64,000 nucleotides of DNA from JACVRX01 sp963831385 (GTDB taxonomy: Bacteria > Actinomycetota > Actinomycetes > Jiangellales > Jiangellaceae), in contig CAWHPW010000011.1 in assembly GCA_963831385.1 (NCBI GenBank), positions 186,001 through 250,000 of the forward strand, in the 5' to 3' direction. Under the pieces are notes generated by a model that worked only from the letters and a program-made list of their open reading frames with translations, was not told the origin of the DNA and searched no databases. Both the position numbers and the translations under genes were made by a program. Of this stretch, positions 7,961 through 16,706 are shown one piece after another (the stretch's first letter is position 1; each line of letters opens with the position of its first letter).

Positions 7961-9562
7961 TCAGGAGTCGCGCTCGAACACCGTCTGACCACGAACCACC
8001 GTCTGCAGGCACACGGGCAATGCGGCGCCTTCGGCGAGTTCAGGAAGACCCGGCACACCGGAGCGAGGGTCGGTGGACCACGCGGCCACTCGCTCGTCCG
8101 GAGCGGTGACGACCAGCTCCCCCGGCACGTCCCACACCGCGTAGGTCGCCAGCATGCCCGGGGCCAGCGCTCCGGCGTCGTCGACGCGAGCGGCCCGCCA
8201 GCCGCCACGGGTCGCGGCGGCAAAAGCGCCTCGCACACTGAGCCTGTGTTCCGGTGTTCGGTGGTAGGCCGCCGCACGGACCATTTCCCAGCCACCGAGC
8301 GGGGTGACCGGTGAATCCGAGCCCAACGCAAGCACGACACCAGCCCGCGCCATGGCCGCGAACGGATTCATCTCTCGAGCCCGTTCGACACCAAGGCGGG
8401 CCGCGTACATCCCGTGATCGCCGCCCCAATACTCGTCGAAGCGCGGCTGAACGCTCGCGACGACACCGAGTCGGGCCATCTGGTCGACCAGGTCCGGCCC
8501 GATCATCGCGACATGTTCCAGACGGTGCCGGGCCGCAATCACCGCATCCAGACCGCAGCGCTCAGCCGCCCGGGTCATCGCCGCCACAGCTATCTGGACA
8601 GCCTCGTCGCCGATGCAGTGGAAACCGGCTTGGAGCCCGGCCCGAGTACACGCGACAACATGCTCGGTCGATCTGTCGGGATCGAGATACAGATATCCCC
8701 GGTCTGCGGGTGCGTCGGCATATGGCGTCGACAGCCGCGCCGTGCGTGAACCGAGACTGCCGTCGATGTTGAGATCGCCAGCCGCCCCGGCACACCCGAG
8801 TTCTCCGGCCAGGGCCACCCCGGCTCCCGTCGCTCCCCAGTAGCCGACCACGGCCGGGCTGTGCTCCGAGTCAGCGAGAGACAGAACACCGCGAAGGTCT
8901 TCTGATCCCGCGATGTGCGGGGCGGCAATCTCGTGAATGGCGCCGATGCCCAACTCCGCTGCCCGGCGCAGGGTGGCCCATTGAAGCGCCCGGCGCCGGG
9001 CAGGTGTGATGGTGTCCCGCGTGGCCCTCCGAGCTAGGTGATGGGCCTCTCGCTGCACCAACCCATTGGCGTAGCCGGGCGCTTCGCCGATGGCGGGCAC
9101 CGCGGCCAGCAGGCCGGTGGACACAACGGCCGAATGCCCGTCCACTCTGGCGAGGTAGGAGACAACAGCGCCGGCCGCCCGGTCGAGTTCGGCCTGTGTC
9201 GGCGGCCGCGCCTCGGGCCAGTCGCGTTCGTCCCAACCGTGGCCGAGGATCGGCTCGCCGGGCCTGGACCGAGCGCGTCGCGCCACGCGGTCGAGGCACT
9301 CGGCCAGTGAGGCGCACCCGACCAGGTCGACGCCTTCGTCGGCCAGGCCAGAGTCGAGAACATGCACATGGGCATCGACGAACGCCGGCGTGACCAGCGC
9401 GCCGGCCAGGCTGACCACCCGGTCGGCCGAGTCCAGATGTGTCTGGGCTGCGCCTTCACCGCCGACCCACGCGACTCGGTCGCCAACGACGAGCATCGCC
9501 GTGGCGAACGGGTCCGTCGGGCTGTAGACGACTCCCTCGCGCAAGAGAACGGACTCCAGCAT
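7961..9562 (-). CDS. Amidohydrolase family 3 protein (YtcJ-like)
   Basis: This 533-residue protein belongs to the metal-dependent amidohydrolase superfamily, YtcJ-like branch, whose members hydrolyse N-acyl or cyclic amide bonds. The metal-binding motif VTPAFVDAHVHVLDSG lies near residue 60. Other family marks are the GHGWDERDWPE segment, DGSLGSRTA, GFHCIGDEAV, RHRLEHVAMIGPD, SVQPRFDEYWGG and the C-terminal LALGSDSPVTPLGGWEMV with the last metal-ligand Asp. ATG at 9562 is preferred over the longer frame to 9625 because the family starts with the strand that precedes LREGVVYSPTDPF; GGAAGA lies about 10 nt upstream. It is probably cytoplasmic. Actinomycetes often keep this gene next to lnt and ppm, but its substrate is unknown. 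Confidence 0.85.
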   Translation of the reverse strand: MLESVLLREGVVYSPTDPFATAMLVVGDRVAWVGGEGAAQTHLDSADRVVSLAGALVTPAFVDAHVHVLDSGLADEGVDLVGCASLAECLDRVARRARSRPGEPILGHGWDERDWPEARPPTQAELDRAAGAVVSYLARVDGHSAVVSTGLLAAVPAIGEAPGYANGLVQREAHHLARRATRDTITPARRRALQWATLRRAAELGIGAIHEIAAPHIAGSEDLRGVLSLADSEHSPAVVGYWGATGAGVALAGELGCAGAAGDLNIDGSLGSRTARLSTPYADAPADRGYLYLDPDRSTEHVVACTRAGLQAGFHCIGDEAVQIAVAAMTRAAERCGLDAVIAARHRLEHVAMIGPDLVDQMARLGVVASVQPRFDEYWGGDHGMYAARLGVERAREMNPFAAMARAGVVLALGSDSPVTPLGGWEMVRAAAYHRTPEHRLSVRGAFAAATRGGWRAARVDDAGALAPGMLATYAVWDVPGELVVTAPDERVAAWSTDPRSGVPGLPELAEGAALPVCLQTVVRGQTVFERDS

Positions 9563-9722
9563 GGCGACAGTCTTCCGGCTGCGCTGGCGACTCGAATAGG
9601 CAGACTTGCCGTAATCTGACAGCACCTACGGAAGAGTTCCGGCCAGGTAAGCTCAATGCCGGAAAAGCTCCTATCTGCCCCGGGCTTCGCCTGGTGGCCC
9701 GACAACCCGGAGAGGCGGCGAC

Positions 9723-11099
9723 ATGCCCTCGATCACAGCTGACCGCACGCGCGAGGGAACTGCCTCCGCGTCTGCCCGGGTGGCCCCGGCCGACGTCCAC
9801 GACGTGCTGGCCCGGCACCTACTCACCGACGGCTTCAAACTCGTACTCGACACCCAGGCCAGCCAGGGGTCCACCGTCGTCGACGCGCGCGACGGGCAGC
9901 GGTACCTGGACATGTACACGTTCTTCGCCTCGGCGCCGCTCGGCTGCAACCACCCGGGAATCGTCGACGACTCGGAGTTCATGGCGCTGCTTGCCGACGT
10001 CTCAGCCAACAAGCCGGCGAACTCCGACATCTACAGCACCCACCTGGCCGAGTTCGTCGAGACGTTCTCGCGGGTGCTCGGTGATCCGCGCCTTCCGCAC
10101 ATGTTCTTCGTCGAGGGCGGCGCCATGGCGGTCGAGAACGCGTTGAAGGTCGCGTTCGACTGGAAGAGCCGGCACAACGAGGCCCACGGCCGCTCCGCCG
10201 AACTGGGCACCCGAGTCATGCACCTGACCCGCGCGTTCCACGGCCGCAGCGGGTACACGATGTCGCTCACCAACACCGAGCCAGTGAAGACCGACCGCTA
10301 CCCGAAGTTCGACTGGCCGCGAATCGACGTTCCGGCGCTTCGGTTTCCCATCGATCTGAACGAGGTCCGCGCTGCCGAAGAGCTCGCGCTGACTCAGGCC
10401 CGTGCGGCGCTAGTCCGCTACCCGCACGACATCGCCGCGTTCATCGCCGAGCCGATTCAGGGCGAGGGCGGCGACAACCACATGCGGGCGGAGTTCCTGC
10501 AGGCCATGCAAGAGCTCGTCCACCAACACGACGCCCTGTTCATCCTGGACGAGGTACAGACCGGCGCCGGGGCCACTGGAACGCCCTGGGCATACCAACA
10601 GCTGGGCCTGTCCCCCGACATCGTGGCGTTCTCCAAAAAGGTGCAGCTGGGCGGCATCATGGCGGGTGGCCGCGTTGACGAGATCGCCGACAACGTCTTC
10701 GCCGTCTCCGGACGGATCAACTCCACCTGGGGCGGCGGGCTGACCGACATGGTCCGGTCGCGGCGCATCCTGGAGATCGTGGAGCGCGAAGGGCTGATCG
10801 AGGCGGCCGGGCCGAAGGGCGAGGCGCTGCTGGCAGCCCTGGGCCAGGTCGAGTCCGCCCATGCGGCATTGCTGAGCAACGTTCGCGGTCGTGGGCTGCT
10901 CGCCGCAGTTGACCTGCCCGATGGTGAGGCCCGGGACGTGGTGCTCCGCCGGCTGCGGGAAGACGAGCATGTGCTCACCCTCGGTAGCGGCGAGCGGTCG
11001 GTGCGATTCCGGCCTGCCCTGTCGGTCACCGTCGACGAGCTCGAGCAGGCGGCCGCTGCCTTGGGTCGGGTGCTCGACGGTCTGGAGGCCGGACGATGA
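9723..11099 (+). CDS. lat: L-lysine 6-transaminase (lysine epsilon-aminotransferase)
   Basis: Lat transfers the epsilon-amino group of lysine to 2-oxoglutarate, giving 2-aminoadipate 6-semialdehyde (which cyclises to piperideine-6-carboxylate). The 458-residue class III PLP enzyme has DMYTFFASAPLGCNHPG near residue 64, FFVEGGAMAVENALKVAF near 128, HGRSGYTMSLTNT near 173, the PLP-binding acidic motif FILDEVQTGAGATG near 273, and the Schiff-base lysine in VAFSKKVQLGGIMAG at about residue 305. These segments are specific to Lat rather than to ornithine or GABA aminotransferases. A GGAGAGG ribosome binding site precedes the ATG. It opens a four-gene operon in which every junction overlaps by 4 nt; an Lrp-type gene lies at the far end on the other strand, whereas in M. 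tuberculosis lrpA is beside lat. Confidence 0.93.
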   Translation: MPSITADRTREGTASASARVAPADVHDVLARHLLTDGFKLVLDTQASQGSTVVDARDGQRYLDMYTFFASAPLGCNHPGIVDDSEFMALLADVSANKPANSDIYSTHLAEFVETFSRVLGDPRLPHMFFVEGGAMAVENALKVAFDWKSRHNEAHGRSAELGTRVMHLTRAFHGRSGYTMSLTNTEPVKTDRYPKFDWPRIDVPALRFPIDLNEVRAAEELALTQARAALVRYPHDIAAFIAEPIQGEGGDNHMRAEFLQAMQELVHQHDALFILDEVQTGAGATGTPWAYQQLGLSPDIVAFSKKVQLGGIMAGGRVDEIADNVFAVSGRINSTWGGGLTDMVRSRRILEIVEREGLIEAAGPKGEALLAALGQVESAHAALLSNVRGRGLLAAVDLPDGEARDVVLRRLREDEHVLTLGSGERSVRFRPALSVTVDELEQAAAALGRVLDGLEAGR

Positions 11100-12643
11100 C
11101 CACACCGGTCACCTCCGTCATCGCCGGTGAACCGGTTGTCGAAGGACGGACGATATCCAGCACGAACCCGGCACGCCTCGATGAGGTGGTGGCGGAGGTC
11201 GTGCTGGCCGACGCATCGACGTTCGCCGCCGCGGCTGCCAACGCCCAGCGCGCCCAACCGGCCTGGGGCGAGGTCCCGGCGCCGATCCGCGGTCGCGCGA
11301 TAGCGCACATCGGGCGTGCCGTCGAGGACAACGCCGAGGCGCTCGCGCGCCTGGTCACTCACGAGATCGGCAAGCCGTACGCGGAGGCATTGGGCGAGGT
11401 ACGGGAGGTCGTGGACACGTGCGACTTCTTCCTCGGCGAGGGCCGTCGCCTGTACGGGCAGACCGTGCCGAGCGAGATGCCGGACAAGCAGCTGTTCACC
11501 TTCCGCAACCCGGTCGGCACGGTAGCGGTGATCACGGCTGGCAACTTCCCGGTCGCCGTGCCGTCCTGGTACATCGTCCCGGCGTTGCTGTGTGGCAACA
11601 CCGTGGTCTGGAAGCCGGCGGAGTACGCCGCTGCCACTGCGGCGGCTTTTCACGAGATCTTCGTCCGCGGCGGCGGGCTGCCGGCCGGCGTCTTCAACAT
11701 CGTGCATGCCGACGGCGAGCAGACCTACGCAGGTCTGGAAGCGGCACTGGAGGCGGGCGATGTCGACAAGGTCGGTTTCACCGGCTCGTCCGCCGTGGGA
11801 CGGAAGATCGGTGAGCTCACCGGCCGACACCTGCAGACCGCCTGCCTCGAGCTCGGCGGCAAGAACCCCTTGGTCATCACGCCCAGCGCGGACCTGGACC
11901 TCGCCGTCGAAGGCGCGCTGTTCTCCGGCTTCGGAACAGCCGGTCAACGCTGCACGTCGCTCGGCACGGTGATCGTGCACGAGTCGCTGCACGACGAGTT
12001 CATCGCGCGATTCACCAAGGCCGTCGACGCCGGTGCCGTGGGCGATCCGTCGGACGAGGTCCTGATGGGGCCGCTGCTCGACGAGAAGTTCGCGAGCCGG
12101 TTCGAGGAGTACCTCGGCTGGATCAGGCCACACCACACGGTCTACGGCTCGACCGGTCGAATCACCGCCGGCAATCCGCGGCCGGGCTTCGCCGGCGACC
12201 CGGAGGCCGGCTTGTTCTACCACCCGGTCGTCGTCGACGGCGTGCGGCCCGGCGACACGATCTTCGAGGAAGAGACGTTCGGGCCGATGGTCGGTATCAC
12301 CACGTATTCCACCTTGGCCGACGCCATCATGCTGGCCAATGCTCCTGGCTACGGCCTGTCATCGTCGATCTACACCCAAGACCCGGACGAGGTGTACGCG
12401 TTCCGCCGCGGTATCTCGGCCGGGATGGTCAGCGTGAACAACTCGACCTCCGGCGCGGAGGCCCATCTGCCGTTCGGGGGGAACGGCAAGTCCGGCAACG
12501 GATCCCGGCAGTCCGGCATGTGGGTGCTCGACCAATTCACCCGCTGGCAGGCAATGAACTGGGACTACTCGGGCCGGCTGCAGAAGGCGCAGATGGACGT
12601 TGTCGAGTTGGAGCCGGACACGCAGTTCCGGCTGCCGGAGTGA
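11096..12643 (+). CDS. 2-Aminoadipate 6-semialdehyde dehydrogenase (ALDH family)
   Basis: This NAD(P)-dependent aldehyde dehydrogenase should oxidise the product of Lat to L-2-aminoadipate. The 515-residue protein has the cofactor and catalytic motifs of the superfamily: VAVITAGNFPVAVPSW with Asn150, VVWKPAEY near 170, KVGFTGSSAVGRKIG near 225, the general base Glu252 in CLELGGKNP and the nucleophile Cys286 in TAGQRCTSLG. The C-terminal IFEEETFGPMVGI is also typical. The ATG overlaps the lat stop codon (ATGA), indicating translational coupling. The piperideine-6-carboxylate dehydrogenase gene pcd near lat in M. tuberculosis plays the same role. The substrate is inferred from this context and not from residues unique to the enzyme. 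Confidence 0.88.
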   Translation: MTTPVTSVIAGEPVVEGRTISSTNPARLDEVVAEVVLADASTFAAAAANAQRAQPAWGEVPAPIRGRAIAHIGRAVEDNAEALARLVTHEIGKPYAEALGEVREVVDTCDFFLGEGRRLYGQTVPSEMPDKQLFTFRNPVGTVAVITAGNFPVAVPSWYIVPALLCGNTVVWKPAEYAAATAAAFHEIFVRGGGLPAGVFNIVHADGEQTYAGLEAALEAGDVDKVGFTGSSAVGRKIGELTGRHLQTACLELGGKNPLVITPSADLDLAVEGALFSGFGTAGQRCTSLGTVIVHESLHDEFIARFTKAVDAGAVGDPSDEVLMGPLLDEKFASRFEEYLGWIRPHHTVYGSTGRITAGNPRPGFAGDPEAGLFYHPVVVDGVRPGDTIFEEETFGPMVGITTYSTLADAIMLANAPGYGLSSSIYTQDPDEVYAFRRGISAGMVSVNNSTSGAEAHLPFGGNGKSGNGSRQSGMWVLDQFTRWQAMNWDYSGRLQKAQMDVVELEPDTQFRLPE

Positions 12644-14847
12644 GCAACGCACTCGATGAAGCGCTTCGGTCGGCCGTCGCGGGGTTGCGGCCGGCCAAGC
12701 GCTCCGGCATCACCGCGGACTCACCAATCCGCCCCGGCAGCGCGCTGTCGGTCGGCGCTGCACTGGATCTTTTCGACGCCCAGGCCACCAGTCGGCATCT
12801 CGATTTCGCGGCCCGGGCCTTGCAGGCTGAGGGCAGGGGCTTTTACACCATCGGCTCGGCGGGTCACGAGAGCAATGCTGCGGTCGCGGCCGCGCTTCGA
12901 CCGACGGATCCGGCGCTGCTGCACTACCGGTCGGGTGGTTTCTACCAAGCCAGGGCGTCGCAGGTAGCCGGGTCGACACCGGTCCGCGACGTTCTGCAGG
13001 GCCTGCTCTGTGCTGCTGACGAACCGATCGCCGGCGGCCGGCACAAGGTCTTCGGCAACTCTGCGTTGTCGGTGATTCCACAGACCTCGACGATCGCGTC
13101 GCACCTGCCGCGCGCGGTCGGCCTGGCTGTCGCGCTGCACCGGACGGCCAAGCTCGGTGTCGATACGCCGTGGCCCAGCGACGCGGTGGTGGTCTGCTCG
13201 TTCGGCGACGCGTCGGCCAATCACTCCACCGCGACCGGTGCCATCAATACAGCGCTCAACACCGCCTACCAGCGGTTGCCGGTGCCCATTCTGTTCATCT
13301 GCGAGGACAACGGCCTGGGCATTTCGGTCCCCACACCGGCCGGCTGGGTCGAGCGTACATACGGCTCCCGGCCCGGGCTCACGTACCTCACGGCCGACGG
13401 GTTTGATGTGGCGTCGACATACGACGCGGCGGTTGCCGCCGCCGAGCTCGTCCGCTCGTCGCGTCGGCCGGTGTTTCTCCATCTGGCGACCGTGCGCTAC
13501 CTCGGCCATGCGGGCAGCGACGCCGAGATCAGCTACCGCACGCCGACGGAGATGTCCGCCGACTACGCCATCGATCCGTTGCTCGGCACCGCGACGGCGC
13601 TGGTGTCCTCCGGTGCCGCGACACCGGAGGAGCTGTTGACCCGCTACGACGCCGCGGCGCGACTGGTCGCCACGACGGCCGACGAGCTGGCCGGTTCGCG
13701 CCGGCTGGAATCGGCCGCCGAGGTGATGGCGCCACTCGCTCCTCGCCGGCCGGCCGCGGTGCTCGCCGCAGTCCGCGACCTCGCCGCCGTGACCAAGCCG
13801 CAGCCGGAAGCCGGCCATTTGACACTGGCTGCTTCGATCACGGCCGCCCTCGGCGAGGCCATGGCGGGAGACCAGAGAGTCGTCGTGTTCGGAGAGGACG
13901 TCGGCCGCAAAGGCGGGGTGTACGGCGCGACGCGGGGGCTTGCTCGCCGTTTCGGCGTGGGCCGGGTGTTCGACACCCTCTTGGACGAGCAGTCGATCCT
14001 CGGACTTGCCCTCGGCGCGGGCATGGCCGGGCTACTCCCGGTCCCAGAAATCCAGTACCTGGCCTATTTGCACAATGCCGAGGACCAGATGCGCGGCGAA
14101 GCCGCCACATTGCCATTCTTCTCCCAAGGTGCATACCGCAATCCGATGGTCGCGCGGGTCCCCGGCCTTGGGTACCAGAAGGGCTTCGGCGGGCACTTCC
14201 ACAACGACAACGCTGTCGCCGTGCTGCGCGACATCCCGGGGCTGGTCATCGCCTGTCCCGCCCGCGGTGGAGACGCCGCAGCGATGCTCCGCACCTGCGT
14301 GGCCGCTGCCGCCGTCGACGGAACCGTCAGCGTGTTCCTGGAGCCGATCGCGCTGTATCACACCCGCGACCTGTTCGAGCCCGACGACGGCGGCTGGCTG
14401 GACCACTACGTCCCACCGGAGCGCTGGGAGTCCGAGCACGTCCCGATTGGTCGGGGCCGCACCTATGGTGATGGACGCGATCTCACCGTTGTCAGCTTTG
14501 CCAACGGGCTGCGGATGAGTCTTCGTGTCGCGCGGCGGCTTGAGCGCCGCGGGATCCACGCTCGGGTGTTGGATCTGCGCTGGCTCGCACCGCTCCCCCT
14601 CGACGACCTCCTGCGCGAGGCATCGGCGACTGGCCGAGTGCTCGTCGTCGACGAGACCCGCCGCAGTGCGGGCGTCTCCGAAGGTGTGCTGGCCGCACTG
14701 GTCGACGGCGGGTTCACTGGGACGATGAGCAGAGTGACCAGCCAGGACAGCTTCATTCCCCTCGGTCCGGCGGCATCACACGTCTTGCTGGCCGAGGACG
14801 AGATCGAAGCTGCAGCCGTGCGGCTCACCGAAGGAGATGTCGAATGA
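12640..14847 (+). CDS. Fused E1 alpha-beta 2-oxoacid dehydrogenase, candidate 2-oxoadipate dehydrogenase
   Basis: This 735-residue thiamine-diphosphate enzyme joins both subunits of a branched-chain-type E1 in one chain. The alpha part (about 1-390) has the cofactor motif CSFGDASANHSTATGAIN near residue 187 and ICEDNGLGISVPTPA. The beta part (about 400-735) has VVFGEDVGRKGGVYGAT, DTLLDEQSILGLALGAGMAG, VPEIQYLAYLHNAEDQ and FGGHFHNDNAVAVLRD. Such E1s decarboxylate a 2-oxoacid and pass the acyl group to a lipoyl E2. It lies between a semialdehyde dehydrogenase and glutaryl-CoA dehydrogenase with 4-nt overlaps on both sides, so I infer 2-oxoadipate as substrate. The usual 2-oxoadipate E1 is OdhA/DHTKD1-like and not this type. 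GTG at 12640 fits the overlap. No E2 or E3 gene is in the window. Confidence 0.82.
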   Translation: MSNALDEALRSAVAGLRPAKRSGITADSPIRPGSALSVGAALDLFDAQATSRHLDFAARALQAEGRGFYTIGSAGHESNAAVAAALRPTDPALLHYRSGGFYQARASQVAGSTPVRDVLQGLLCAADEPIAGGRHKVFGNSALSVIPQTSTIASHLPRAVGLAVALHRTAKLGVDTPWPSDAVVVCSFGDASANHSTATGAINTALNTAYQRLPVPILFICEDNGLGISVPTPAGWVERTYGSRPGLTYLTADGFDVASTYDAAVAAAELVRSSRRPVFLHLATVRYLGHAGSDAEISYRTPTEMSADYAIDPLLGTATALVSSGAATPEELLTRYDAAARLVATTADELAGSRRLESAAEVMAPLAPRRPAAVLAAVRDLAAVTKPQPEAGHLTLAASITAALGEAMAGDQRVVVFGEDVGRKGGVYGATRGLARRFGVGRVFDTLLDEQSILGLALGAGMAGLLPVPEIQYLAYLHNAEDQMRGEAATLPFFSQGAYRNPMVARVPGLGYQKGFGGHFHNDNAVAVLRDIPGLVIACPARGGDAAAMLRTCVAAAAVDGTVSVFLEPIALYHTRDLFEPDDGGWLDHYVPPERWESEHVPIGRGRTYGDGRDLTVVSFANGLRMSLRVARRLERRGIHARVLDLRWLAPLPLDDLLREASATGRVLVVDETRRSAGVSEGVLAALVDGGFTGTMSRVTSQDSFIPLGPAASHVLLAEDEIEAAAVRLTEGDVE

Positions 14848-16022
14848 CCGCGACCGGAGCGCTGGAGCTGCTCGGTGTCGATCACCTGCTCGACGAGGAG
14901 GAAGTGGCGATCCAGGAGACCGTTCGCCGATTCGCCGCCGAAAAGGTGCGCCCGCACATCGCGGACTGGTACGAGGCCGGTGAGATTCCGCTGTCGCTCG
15001 CCGTCGACGCTGGAAAGCTCGGGCTGCTCGGCATGCACCTGACCGGATACGGCTGCGCCGGGACCAACGCCGTGTCGTACGGGCTGGCCTGCATGGAGCT
15101 CGAGGCCGCGGACTCCGGCGTGCGCAGCCTGGTCTCGGTGCAGGGCTCGTTGGCCATGTTCGCAATCTGGAAGTTCGGCACGGAGGAGCAGAAACAGCGC
15201 TGGCTGCCCGGCATGGCCGCCGGGGAGATCATCGGCTGTTTCGGGCTGACCGAGCCGGATTTCGGATCCAACCCGGCCGGGATGCGAACCCGGGCCCGCC
15301 GCCACGGCGATGACTGGGTGATCGATGGCACCAAGATGTGGATCACCAACGGGTCGGTGGCAGACGTGGCGGTCGTCTGGGCTCGTGCGGACGAGGGCGA
15401 TGCCAGCATTCGGGGCTTCCTGGTACCAACGGACACGCCGGGCTTTTCCGCCCCCAAGATCGGCAAGAAGCTGTCGCTTCGGGCGTCGGTAACGAGCGAG
15501 TTGGTGCTGGAAGACGTGCGATTGCCTGCTGACGCGGTGTTACCCGAGGTCACCGGCCTGCGCGGGCCGCTGTCCTGCCTCAACGAAGCCCGGTTCGGCA
15601 TCGTCTTCGGCGCGCTGGGCGCCGCTCGCGACTGCCTAGAGACGGCGGTGTCGTACTCGATCGACCGCGACGTGTTCGAGCGGCCGCTGGCCGCCTTTCA
15701 ACTGACCCAGGCCAAGCTGGCCGACATGGCGCTGGAGCTGCAGAAGGGGTTCCTGCTCGCACTGCACCTGGGCCGGCTCAAGGACGACGGAAAACTCCGG
15801 CCAGAGCAGGTGAGCCTGGGCAAGCTCAACAACGTCCGCGAGGCGCTGGAGATCGCCCGGACCTGCCGAACGATCCTCGGCGCGAACGGGATCACGCTCG
15901 AGTATCCGGTGCTTCGGCATGCCAACAACCTCGAGTCCGTACTCACCTATGAGGGCACCACCGAGGTGCACCAGCTCGTGATCGGCCAAGCGCTCACCGG
16001 GGAGTCGGCGTTCGGCGGCTGA
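14844..16022 (+). CDS. gcdH: Glutaryl-CoA dehydrogenase
   Basis: This FAD enzyme oxidises and decarboxylates glutaryl-CoA to crotonyl-CoA. The 392-residue sequence has the acyl-CoA dehydrogenase motifs GCFGLTEPDFGSNPAGM and WVIDGTKMWITNG. Two features point to glutaryl-CoA as substrate: an arginine at position 94 in SGVRSLVSVQGSL, matching the glutarate-binding Arg of the human enzyme, and the catalytic glutamate at 370 in LTYEGTTEVHQLVIGQALTG. Both fall at the same numbers as in human GCDH. The ATG overlaps the E1 stop (ATGA). As the last gene of the operon it completes the route from lysine to crotonyl-CoA. It is followed by a large inverted repeat. Confidence 0.92.
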   Translation: MTATGALELLGVDHLLDEEEVAIQETVRRFAAEKVRPHIADWYEAGEIPLSLAVDAGKLGLLGMHLTGYGCAGTNAVSYGLACMELEAADSGVRSLVSVQGSLAMFAIWKFGTEEQKQRWLPGMAAGEIIGCFGLTEPDFGSNPAGMRTRARRHGDDWVIDGTKMWITNGSVADVAVVWARADEGDASIRGFLVPTDTPGFSAPKIGKKLSLRASVTSELVLEDVRLPADAVLPEVTGLRGPLSCLNEARFGIVFGALGAARDCLETAVSYSIDRDVFERPLAAFQLTQAKLADMALELQKGFLLALHLGRLKDDGKLRPEQVSLGKLNNVREALEIARTCRTILGANGITLEYPVLRHANNLESVLTYEGTTEVHQLVIGQALTGESAFGG

Positions 16023-16049
16023 GCGCCTCGCTCCTGCAGCCGCGCTGGC

Positions 16050-16181
16050 GGCCGGTCCCGCAGCGGAGTTTGGCCGGTCCCGCAGTCGAGCTGGGCCGGG
16101 GGAGGCCGGCTCCGCCCGTCGGCCGACTTCGTCGGCCTCAACGCCCACCACACCCCGAGCCGGCCTCCCCCGGCCCAGCTC
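16050..16181. repeat. Nested inverted repeat with 25-bp perfect arms plus 14-bp direct repeats
   Basis: Arms 16088-16112 and 16157-16181 are exact reverse complements over 25 bp. Inside the 44-nt loop is a smaller hairpin, GGCCGAC (16121-16127) and GTCGGCC (16131-16137). To the left, GGCCGGTCCCGCAG occurs twice, at 16050-16063 and 16072-16085. The element lies between the convergent gcdH and lrp genes and could terminate both transcripts. No T-tract follows the stem. Confidence 0.7.
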
Positions 16182-16204
16182 TCAGGCTGCCGGCCCATGC
16201 CGCC

Positions 16205-16678
16205 TCAGGAGTCACGAGCATCAGCCCAGGCCGACTCGCTATTCGCCGTCGGCCGGGCCTCGAACGGCGTCGACAGCACGACTGTGGTCCGGGTCGAGAC
16301 GTTCGCGGCAGATCGGATCCGGCCCAGCAAATCCTCGAGGTCACCCGGGCTCGCGACACGCACCTTCAGAATGTGGCTCTCGTTGCCGGCAACGGAGTGG
16401 CAGGCCTCGATTTCCGTGATTTCGGCCAGCCGCTCGGGCGCGTCGTCGGGTTGGCTGGGATCGATGGGAGTGATGGAGATAAAGGCCGCCAAGGGCAGGC
16501 CGACCGCCTCGTAATCCAACACTGCTGAGTACCCACGGATCACCCCGCGTTCCTCGAGCCGGCGCACGCGTTGGTGTACAGCAGAGGTGGACAAACCCGT
16601 CGCCTTCGCGAGATCGGTGAAGCTCAGCCGGCCATCGTGGGCCAATAGCCCGACGATCTGTCGGTCGATCTCCTCCAC
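16205..16678 (-). CDS. lrp: Lrp/AsnC-family transcriptional regulator
   Basis: This 157-residue protein has the two Lrp domains: an N-terminal helix-turn-helix (DRQIVGLLAHDGRLSFTDLA, then STSAVHQRVRRLEERGVIRGY) and a C-terminal effector-binding RAM domain from about residue 65 (AAFISITPID through EACHSVAGNESHILKVRV). Lrp proteins sense amino acids and often control amino-acid catabolism. It lies downstream of the lysine-degradation operon on the opposite strand and is divergent, with a 28-bp gap, from the class V aminotransferase gene. In M. tuberculosis an Lrp protein gene (lrpA, Rv3291c) is next to lat, so control of the lysine operon is likely by analogy; it may also control the divergent aminotransferase. 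Confidence 0.9.
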   Translation of the reverse strand: MEEIDRQIVGLLAHDGRLSFTDLAKATGLSTSAVHQRVRRLEERGVIRGYSAVLDYEAVGLPLAAFISITPIDPSQPDDAPERLAEITEIEACHSVAGNESHILKVRVASPGDLEDLLGRIRSAANVSTRTTVVLSTPFEARPTANSESAWADARDS

Positions 16679-16706
16679 GCCAGAACCCTAGTGGCAGCAT
16701 GACGGC

